Origin: CAZMGG01 sp964565715
GTDB lineage: Bacteria; Planctomycetota; UBA1135; UBA2386
Direction: 5' to 3'
Assembly (NCBI GenBank): GCA_964565715.1
Contig: CAZMGG010000197.1
Span: 1 to 7,550 of the forward strand
DNA length: 7,550 nucleotides
The first letter of the stretch is position 1, and each line of letters starts with the position of its first letter. Below are positions 1 through 7,550 of the stretch, one piece after another. The notes under the pieces were generated by a model that saw nothing but the letters and a program-made list of their open reading frames with translations, was not told where the DNA came from and searched no databases. Both the position numbers and the translations under genes were made by a program.

Positions 1-1
1 G

Positions 2-2008
2 ATCTCGTCGGTCCAGGGGACCCTGACCAACCCCGGGTTCGGCCGGTTCACGGGGATCGAGCTGGTCAACCTGGGTCGCGAGAAGCAGGTGGGCCAATAT
101 CCGATGCACTGGCACATGCTGCTCGACGGCGGCAGGGGGCAGTACATGAAGCGTTGCAGCATCCGCGACTCGAACCTGCGGGTGGTGTCGGTCCATGGCA
201 CCGACTACGTGGCGTTCGAGGACAACGTCGCGCACGAGCACCTCGGGCACGGCGTGTTCCTGGAGGATGGCAGCGAGCAGTGGAACGTGTTCCGCAACAA
301 CCTGGTGCTCGGGACGAAGGCGCCGGCGGTGGGTAAGGAGGTCTTGCCGAGCGACATCAAGCCACTGGATGTGTTCCAGAACCGGGCGCCGGCGACGTTC
401 TGGATCACGAATCCGCACAACACGTTCGTGGGGAACGTGGCGGCAGGCGGCGAGGGGGTGGGGTACTGGTTTGTGTTTGCGCATGAGCATATGGGGATGT
501 CGAGAGTTGGTTCCGCCATCGACTACTTCGGAGCGCGTACCATGCCACACGATCAGTCACTGGTCCAGTTCGACGACAACGTCTGCCATAGCACGTGGAT
601 CGCGTTCGACGTGCACGACGGGATTGTCTTGGATGACCCCTTTGCCTCGGACTTCAATACGATCAGGACCAACTACACATGGAAGCCAGCGACGGGACCT
701 GTCGCGGCCATGCAGATCTTGCAAGGGTTCACTGCCTATGCGTGCAACGTCGGCATCTACACAGGGGACGGCGACACCAACATCGTCTTCGACCGGGCGA
801 TGCTGGCAGATTCCTCTCGTTCCCTGTCGTTGGCCTCGCATGACATCGTGCGGAACAGCGTCGTGGTGCGGGACTCGGGCAACAACTTGCGCGCTCCGGC
901 CAACATCCCCAACCTCCCCAACAATCCCTACCTGAATGCCAATGACGTGACCAGCGCGCTGCTGTTGTATGACGGCGCCGCCCGCCTGGAGAGTGTGCAT
1001 CTCGTGGGGTACGACACGGGGGCTGGTGGAGCTGGGGGCTCCTCAGCGTTCCATGGGGTTGGCGCCGCCCGACGGCGGACCAACGTCAGCATCTCAGGTG
1101 TGACCAGTTCGACCACCCCGCTCGGTCCTCCGACGAGTCCGTTCTGGATCGCGTGGCAGGACTTCAATGCGCCTGGAGTGCCCGTCTACACAAACGGTGA
1201 CGACGCGCGGAACCCGAGCTTCTGGGCGTTCTCCATCGATAACCCTGACCTGAGCCTGCGCCGTGCCGCCGGCGTGGCGCATCCTACCGTGGTAGGCAAC
1301 CACCCCATGATGCTGTTGCAGCCGAACGTCATCGAGCAACCGGTTCCGGGGGCCGTGATCGGCCCATCCGGCACTGCGGTGGCGTGGTCATCGCCGTACC
1401 GGTTTGCCTTTCTGCGGGTCATCTGCACGGGAGTATCGGGCACGCCGCCCAACCCACAGACCGTGCCGCCAACACCGCCAAGCTCGACGTTCCATCTGCG
1501 CTACACGCGCGAACGTCTGGTCGGCACCACGACGCAGGCGCTGCAGTACACAGATCAGTGGCGGACCCAGTTCTTCAAACAAATGGCGCTGGCGGTCAAC
1601 CCGACGGGCCAGGGCGATACGGTCAGCTACAAGCTGTTGTGGTCGGATCCCTCCTGGACGACGCCCGGGGTTGTGCTGCCACCGGTAGAACTCCGCTTCG
1701 GAGAGATGCGACCAGGGGACTGGATCCTGGTCGGTTTCGAGGGTTATGGCGAGCAGCCAGGACCCGCATCCGTCCGTCGAGCAACGAAGTTTGCCCGCAG
1801 AATCGACGGGGTGGATGGGAATGATTGGCAGACCATGCCGGAGTCAGCATCCATGGCTGCGCTGTTGGGTCAGACTCATACTGGATGGTGGGCAGAATGG
1901 GGGACGGGGATCCTTTGGATCAAAGTCGTTTGCAATACCGCAGGGCAGTACCCGGCCATCGGCATGGCTCATGACGGCCTCGGGCAAGACATTCAGGTGC
2001 AACGATGA
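2..2008 (+). CDS. CEMIP/TMEM2-like right-handed beta-helix protein, 5' partial
   Basis: The reading frame is open to the left window edge, so the true start lies upstream; the GTG at 89 is an internal Val in the family's conserved block, not a start. 668 codons are visible. Recognisable blocks, in order: YPMHWHM (98-118), VSVHG (185-199), HEHLGHG (233-253), FLEDG (257-271), and TFWITNPHN followed by GYWF (395-472). Their order and spacing match animal CEMIP and TMEM2, where the matching blocks read YPIHFH, VTVHG, LGH, TEDG and TFWMANPNN. Those proteins are G8-domain beta-helix proteins that degrade or bind hyaluronan. Any G8 domain and signal peptide would lie upstream. The part after about 1150 is not recognised; it is rich in Trp and Pro and ends in a beta-like stretch (WWAEWGTG, LWIKVV). 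Inference: exported, carbohydrate-binding or -cleaving. Substrate is unknown; hyaluronidase activity cannot be claimed from this. The gene lies directly upstream of the kelch-like gene and is probably co-transcribed with it. Confidence 0.85.
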   Translation: MSSVQGTLTNPGFGRFTGIELVNLGREKQVGQYPMHWHMLLDGGRGQYMKRCSIRDSNLRVVSVHGTDYVAFEDNVAHEHLGHGVFLEDGSEQWNVFRNNLVLGTKAPAVGKEVLPSDIKPLDVFQNRAPATFWITNPHNTFVGNVAAGGEGVGYWFVFAHEHMGMSRVGSAIDYFGARTMPHDQSLVQFDDNVCHSTWIAFDVHDGIVLDDPFASDFNTIRTNYTWKPATGPVAAMQILQGFTAYACNVGIYTGDGDTNIVFDRAMLADSSRSLSLASHDIVRNSVVVRDSGNNLRAPANIPNLPNNPYLNANDVTSALLLYDGAARLESVHLVGYDTGAGGAGGSSAFHGVGAARRRTNVSISGVTSSTTPLGPPTSPFWIAWQDFNAPGVPVYTNGDDARNPSFWAFSIDNPDLSLRRAAGVAHPTVVGNHPMMLLQPNVIEQPVPGAVIGPSGTAVAWSSPYRFAFLRVICTGVSGTPPNPQTVPPTPPSSTFHLRYTRERLVGTTTQALQYTDQWRTQFFKQMALAVNPTGQGDTVSYKLLWSDPSWTTPGVVLPPVELRFGEMRPGDWILVGFEGYGEQPGPASVRRATKFARRIDGVDGNDWQTMPESASMAALLGQTHTGWWAEWGTGILWIKVVCNTAGQYPAIGMAHDGLGQDIQVQR

Positions 2009-2038
2009 GAATGGTCAATGAGCTTGAGGTAGTGGCGC

Positions 2039-2044
2039 AAGGAG
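2039..2044 (+). promoter_or_regulatory. Ribosome binding site for the kelch-like gene
   Basis: AAGGAG is a near-perfect Shine-Dalgarno sequence, 8 bases before GTG 2053. No comparable site precedes the ATG at 2005 or the ATG at 2011. It favours 2053 as the start and removes an acidic 16-residue leader from the signal peptide. Confidence 0.6.
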
Positions 2045-2052
2045 CGGGAGCC

Positions 2053-3423
2053 GTGATCGCGGGTGGCCGGCGCTGCCTTCTGACGCTGTGTCTGCTGTCT
2101 GTCATGATGATCGGCTGCGGTATCGGGAGTTGTTTGAGGGCGCAGACTTCGTGGCAGACGACGGCAACGCCTGAGAATGGCTTCGGAGCACACTGCTACG
2201 ATGCGGTGCGTTCCCGCATGGTGTTTCTGGGGTGGCGTGGAGATACCTATGAGAAGGGAGCGTCCACGGGTTGGAGTTGGCTGTCCGGAGGGGCACCGTC
2301 TTTCAGTGGTCTGTTTGGCGGGATCGCGTACGACCGAACGAGACGAATGGTCGTTGTGTACGATGGCACCCGAACGTGGCATTGGAATGGAGCTGCCTGG
2401 TATCTTCGGCAGGCGCCGGCGAACTGGGCCTTCCTGCACATCGTCGCTCACGAGAAGCGAGGTACGGTGATGGCATTCGGAGGGCCCGCCAATCCGTGGA
2501 CGGCCAACGACTTGTACGAGTGGAACGGCACGACCTGGGTCCTGGTCCCGGCGACGAACAAGCCCCCCCGGCCAGGCAACTCTAGCGCCTCGTTGGTCTA
2601 TGTGAGGAGTGTCTACGATGCGCGAAGGGACAAACTCGTGCTGTACGGATCCGCCTGGTTCGACTGGAATGCAAGCCAGTACTCGAACCTGCAACCAGAT
2701 CTGTGGGAATGGGACGCAACCAATGGCTGGGTCACCCGCAGCGTCGCTGGCACGATTGGCCCTGACTTGCAGCTGCACTTCGATTCGCAGCGCGGGGTGG
2801 TCACCAAGGTGCAAGGCATTCCAGCGCAGACCGAAGAGTGGGACGGCGGAGGGGCGTGGATCCCGATCACTCCCACCAGTAGTCCATCGCCTGCTCTCGG
2901 GGCGCGTCGGTTTGGTGCTTTCGATGCGCAAGAGGGAGTGCTTTACATCGGATTCGGCGACTCCAACACCGACGTCGCCTACACCTATGGCAGCGTCAAC
3001 CCCGGCACCTTCGGCACCCTGGCCCCCGGCTGTCCCGGCGCCCTTGGCGAGCCGACTCTTGCCCTCACCCACAACTGGACCCGTGCCTGGATGGGCCGTG
3101 CCCTGAGCGTCGATCTCCACAACCTGCCGCAGTCCATTGGCTTCCTCGTCACCGGCTGGTCCAACCAGCGGGCTGGCGCGTTCCTGCTGCCCGTCGGCCT
3201 CGCCACCTTCGGGATGCCGGGCTGCCACGCCCGGGTCTCCACCGATCTCATCGTGCCGGTCGCCGGCGCCAGCAACACTGCGACCTTCACCCTGCCGGTG
3301 CCGCAGAACTCCGCCCTGCTCGGCGCGACCCTCTACCAGCAGGGCTTTGCCATTGATCCCGCGGCCAACGTCGCCGGGCTCACCGCCAGCAACGCGGTGC
3401 GGGTCACGATCGGACGCCTGTAG
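2053..3423 (+). CDS. Secreted kelch-like beta-propeller protein with planctomycete-type C-terminal module
   Basis: 456 residues from GTG 2053. An in-frame ATG at 2005 overlaps the upstream stop as ATGA and would give 472 residues, but it lacks a good ribosome binding site and puts Glu residues before the signal peptide. From 2053 the N-terminus is a typical signal peptide: Arg-Arg at residues 6-7, then a hydrophobic core. Cleavage could follow Ala30, or Cys22 (context MIGC, an imperfect lipobox) could be lipidated. Residues 43 to about 313 contain roughly six degenerate repeats of the type Y-D-x-x-R-x-x-[MV]-V followed by a W-x-W-N-G-x-x-W turn, as in kelch/galactose-oxidase propellers. Residues 324-456 form a separate beta-rich module with two Cys (327 and 391) that could pair. 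I recognise this module as a recurrent C-terminal domain of secreted planctomycete proteins. I see no galactose-oxidase copper ligands, so a binding or scaffold role is more likely than catalysis. Codon usage changes sharply at about 2950. Partner or ligand is unknown. Confidence 0.85.
   Translation: MIAGGRRCLLTLCLLSVMMIGCGIGSCLRAQTSWQTTATPENGFGAHCYDAVRSRMVFLGWRGDTYEKGASTGWSWLSGGAPSFSGLFGGIAYDRTRRMVVVYDGTRTWHWNGAAWYLRQAPANWAFLHIVAHEKRGTVMAFGGPANPWTANDLYEWNGTTWVLVPATNKPPRPGNSSASLVYVRSVYDARRDKLVLYGSAWFDWNASQYSNLQPDLWEWDATNGWVTRSVAGTIGPDLQLHFDSQRGVVTKVQGIPAQTEEWDGGGAWIPITPTSSPSPALGARRFGAFDAQEGVLYIGFGDSNTDVAYTYGSVNPGTFGTLAPGCPGALGEPTLALTHNWTRAWMGRALSVDLHNLPQSIGFLVTGWSNQRAGAFLLPVGLATFGMPGCHARVSTDLIVPVAGASNTATFTLPVPQNSALLGATLYQQGFAIDPAANVAGLTASNAVRVTIGRL
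3022..3420 (+). other. C-terminal domain of the kelch-like protein, recurrent planctomycete type
   Basis: The domain begins at the APGCPG motif and ends with the protein. Features seen: a paired-Cys layout (APGCPG and MPGCHA), a short Leu-Pro-rich core (FLLPVGL), and a final stretch IDPAANVAGLTASNAVRV. In my recollection this layout recurs at the C-termini of otherwise unrelated secreted proteins in several planctomycete genomes, as a sorting or surface-attachment module might; its function is not established. All but a few of its codons end in G or C, unlike the propeller part of the same gene. Confidence 0.55.
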
Positions 3424-3448
3424 CGGCACCGGACCGCGCGGGTGCCGC
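3423..3448 (+). terminator. Hairpin just after the kelch-like gene, possible terminator
   Basis: GCGGCACC (3423-3430) and GGTGCCGC (3441-3448) are perfect 8-base arms around a 10-base GC-rich loop, starting at the last base of the stop codon. There is no T-run after it, so a classical Rho-independent terminator is not proven. It could instead protect the 3' end of the mRNA or help block convergent transcription. Confidence 0.4.
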
Positions 3449-3698
3449 GGCGCGCCTGCCGACCCCGCGAGCACCAGACTCCAGGGGCATCATTGGCACG
3501 CATTGGTGCCCCATGGCGCCGCCATTCTCCGGGCGCCGCAGTAGCCAGAGCCACAGCTCAAGCACGATCAGGAGAACCGGAACCAGCGGGAGGCCGTCGT
3601 CGCGCCGTTCCAGATGCTCAGCGTTGCCCCGAACCGGCGCACCGTGATCGCCGGCTGCTCCCTCGCCTCGGCAGATCGCGGCTGCCTGTACGCCCAGA
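3424..3698. other. Convergent intergenic region, no gene recognised
   Basis: The 275 bases lie between two genes that point at each other, so no promoter is expected for either. Open frames here are extensions of shadow frames from the flanking genes and show no start with a ribosome binding site. The only structures I can support are the two inverted repeats listed separately. Confidence 0.6.
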
Positions 3699-3710
3699 TC
3701 AGATCTGCCG
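3669..3710 (-). repeat. 9-bp inverted repeat around the transaldolase stop codon
   Basis: CGGCAGATC (3669-3677) and GATCTGCCG (3702-3710) are perfect complements with a 24-base loop. On the minus strand the first arm is made of the last three codons of the transaldolase gene and the stop codon falls in the loop. It could end minus-strand transcription, but the long loop and lack of a T-run make this weak. A chance match in GC-rich DNA is possible. Confidence 0.25.
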
Positions 3711-4981
3711 GCGGATGCGGTCGTCCAGCGCGCCCTGGTCCTGGGCGAAGCTGGCCAGCGCCGCGGCGGTCAGGATCCCGTCCCAGCTGGCGGTGCCAGC
3801 CCGCACGCGGTCGCGCCAGGTGGCGTGGACCGGGATCTTGCCATCCTTCTGCAGGCGCTGCTGCTCGTCCGGGGTGAACGCCGGGAACAGGTCGCCCTGG
3901 CCGTGCTCCTGCAGGAACGCCACCAGCTTCTCGCCATCCATCCCGTCGAGCTTCTCGGCGGCGAGCTTGCACATCGCCTTCTCGAAGCCGTCGTCGACGT
4001 CCCAGAACACGCCCAGCCGGTCCCTCTTCGGGTCGACGCCGGCGGCGAACGCCACCGCCGGATCGTCGCCGGTGCGGTCGCGGATCGTGTCGGGCTTCGG
4101 GTTCATCTGCACCAGCTCCTTGGCGGCGGCGGTGGGCATGGTGAACACGTCGAGGCCGAGCAGGTCGAAGCACTGCTGGCCCGAGCGGATGGAGGCGCCG
4201 ATCTGGCGGACCTTCAGGCCGGGGCTCTTGCCCAGGCGGCGCAGGACGCGCTGGCTCGACAGGGTTGCCTTCTCGCCGGCGTTGTTGCCGTCGCCGAGCT
4301 TGTTGTCGGCCAGGAAGGCGTTGATGCGGCCCATGAACACGTTGACGAAGGTGGGCTGCGCCACCAGCGCGATCAGGTAGTTCTGGCGGGCGGAGAAGCC
4401 GAGCGTGAAGTTGAGGCGGATGCCGTCCTGGTGCAGGCGGCGGGCGGCGAACAGGCCGGCCGGGGTGAGCGGCACCTTGACGATGAAGCGGTCCGGGCAG
4501 ATGGCGGCGAAGCGCTTGCCGTACTGGTAGCTGGCCTCGGCGTCGTGGGCGAGGTCGGTGTGCAGTTCGACGGAGACGTCGGCGTCGAAGGTGCGCACCA
4601 GCTTGAGGCCGTGCAGGGCGTTGAGGATGAACGCGATCTCCAGGACCACGCGCTGCTCGTCGAGGTCGCCGTCGGCGGCCTTCAGCAGCGCCGCCGCGTC
4701 GGGGATCGCCTCGTCGTAGATGCCCTTCTGGATCTCCTTGTTGAGCAGCGTGTTGTTGGTGGTCAGCGCCTTGAACTCGCGGGTCCAGAGGGCCTTGGCG
4801 GCGTCGACGTCGCCGGTGTCGAGCCACAGCTCGGTGCCGGTGCGGGCGCAGGCCTGCCAGAGGGGCGAGGTTGGGAAGGCCTGGCGGACGGCGGCGTCGG
4901 GGGCCTTGTGGCCGGCGCGGCAATAGTCGGCGACCTGCCGGGCGAGCTTGGAATCGTGGCGGGGGGCGGGGCTGGGCTTGG

Positions 4982-4985
<4 letters not shown>
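3699..4985 (-). CDS. tal: Transaldolase family protein with C-terminal extension
   Basis: 428 residues. Transaldolase moves a three-carbon dihydroxyacetone unit between sugar phosphates in the cytosolic pentose phosphate pathway, through a Schiff base on a Lys. The class I transaldolase pattern is present: LWLDTGD (53-59, with the conserved Asp56), TTNNTLL (75-81, in place of the usual TTNPSLL), FIVKVPLTPAG (167-177, Schiff-base Lys170), LNFTLGFS (191-198), FMGRINAF (217-224) and IGASIRSG (262-269). The barrel appears to end near residue 300. About 130 further residues follow, predicted largely helical and charged, beyond the usual length of about 315 (TalB type) or 220 (TalC type). I do not recognise this extension as a named domain. 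The start ATG (4985-4983) overlaps the carB stop in ATGA and has no strong Shine-Dalgarno sequence, which suggests translation by re-initiation after CarB. Family assignment is firm; the exact substrate (transaldolase or a related aldolase) is inferred. Confidence 0.88.
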
Positions 4986-7349
<2,364 letters not shown>

Positions 7350-7354
<5 letters not shown>

Positions 7355-7550
7355 GCTCCTTGCCGCCGCCGCCTTCGCCGCCAACATCAACGTCCCGCGC
7401 ACGATCGGCGCGAACACCACCTGGACGAAGGACAACACGTACCTTCTCCAAGGCTACACGTTCGTGATCGACAATGCCACGCTCACGATCGAGGCCGGCA
7501 CCGTGATCAAGGGCAAGGTGTCCACCGGCGCCGATGCCGCCGCGCTGATC
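7350..7550 (+). CDS. Secreted beta-helix-type protein, N-terminal fragment, partial at both ends
   Basis: The plus-strand frame that includes 7383-7385 encodes ELLLAAAAFAA, the hydrophobic core and Ala-x-Ala-like end of a signal peptide. It is followed by NINVPRTIGANTTWTKDN, YLLQGYTFVIDNATLTIEAG and TVIKGKVSTGADAAALI, and runs off the window. The TTWT-x-DN-T-Y and ATLTIEAGTVIKG patterns are typical of the start of large secreted repeat proteins with right-handed beta-helix folds in Planctomycetota, Verrucomicrobiota and Bacteroidota (family recognition from memory). The natural start codon and first few residues appear to have been lost at the breakpoint. In the present sequence the frame is open back to a TAG at 7284-7286, and a GTG at 7329 would supply a makeshift start from carB antisense sequence, but no good ribosome binding site precedes it. 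Function is unknown. Confidence 0.7.

Noticed and set aside
89..91. GTG as the start of the CEMIP-like gene
   Set aside because: The frame is open to the window edge and the residues before it (GIELVNLGREKQVGQYP) continue the family pattern, so the gene begins upstream.
1993..3474. A 493-codon minus-strand open frame antisense to the kelch-like gene
   Set aside because: No recognisable motifs, Arg/Gly-rich shadow composition, and the plus-strand frame has a signal peptide, repeats and a known-looking C-terminal module.
3490..3530. CATTGG direct repeat and a GGCAC/GTGCC mini-hairpin in the intergenic region
   Set aside because: The 5-6 base arms are too short to support a function in GC-rich sequence.
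3406..3704. Minus-strand frame in the intergenic region encoding a hydrophobic stretch LPLVPVLLIVLELWLWLL (3592-3539) followed by Arg-Arg
   Set aside because: It looks like a membrane helix and could be the tail of a decayed gene. However, the frame has no start codon upstream before it runs into transaldolase, no homology I recognise, and chance hydrophobic runs are common in this base composition.
3695..3707. Palindrome CAGATC-A-GATCTG at the transaldolase stop
   Set aside because: The one-base loop cannot form a normal hairpin, and the site is short enough to be chance. It may be part of the larger inverted repeat already listed.
7436..7438. GTG as the true start of a shortened CarB
   Set aside because: The 28 residues it would add before the CarB homology do not resemble CarB and lie antisense to the plus-strand secreted-protein frame, which is clearly coding there.

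Overview
The window looks like a contig fragment from a high-GC, Gram-negative-type bacterium. A member of Planctomycetota is my best guess. The main support is the C-terminal module of the kelch-like protein (about 3022-3420), which resembles a multi-copy C-terminal domain I associate with secreted planctomycete proteins. Large secreted beta-helix and beta-propeller proteins fit the same picture. This assignment is recognition from memory, not a search result.

Left part, plus strand (1-3423): two genes for apparently exported proteins. The first (2-2008, start outside the window) is a right-handed beta-helix protein whose visible N-terminal half closely resembles the animal CEMIP/TMEM2 (G8-domain, hyaluronan-degrading) family. 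The second (best start GTG 2053, stop 3421-3423) has a signal peptide, about six kelch-like propeller blades and the planctomycete-type C-terminal module. They are tightly packed: a 4-base ATGA overlap if the second starts at 2005, a 44-base gap if it starts at 2053. Third-codon-position GC is roughly 60-80% through most of this cassette but jumps to about 89% at about 2950, inside the second gene.

Middle (3424-3698): a 275-base convergent intergenic region with a perfect 8-base-pair hairpin right after the kelch gene and a 9-base-pair inverted repeat around the end of the opposite gene. I see no convincing gene in it.

Right part, minus strand (7354 down to 3699): carB (large subunit of carbamoyl-phosphate synthase) followed by a long transaldolase-family gene, joined by an ATGA stop/start overlap, so probably one transcript with coupled translation. 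CarB is the entry point to pyrimidine and arginine synthesis; transaldolase belongs to the pentose phosphate pathway.

Right edge (about 7350-7550): carB homology stops abruptly at about 7350-7357, just inside the point equivalent to the end of its first ATP-grasp domain, leaving roughly 300 N-terminal residues missing. From that point the plus strand encodes the signal-peptide tail and start of an unrelated secreted protein that runs off the window. Two 5'-truncated genes are therefore joined head to head. This is either a deletion/rearrangement or a chimeric assembly join, and it is the most important structural caution about the window. I found no RNA genes, CRISPR array, transposase or phage genes.
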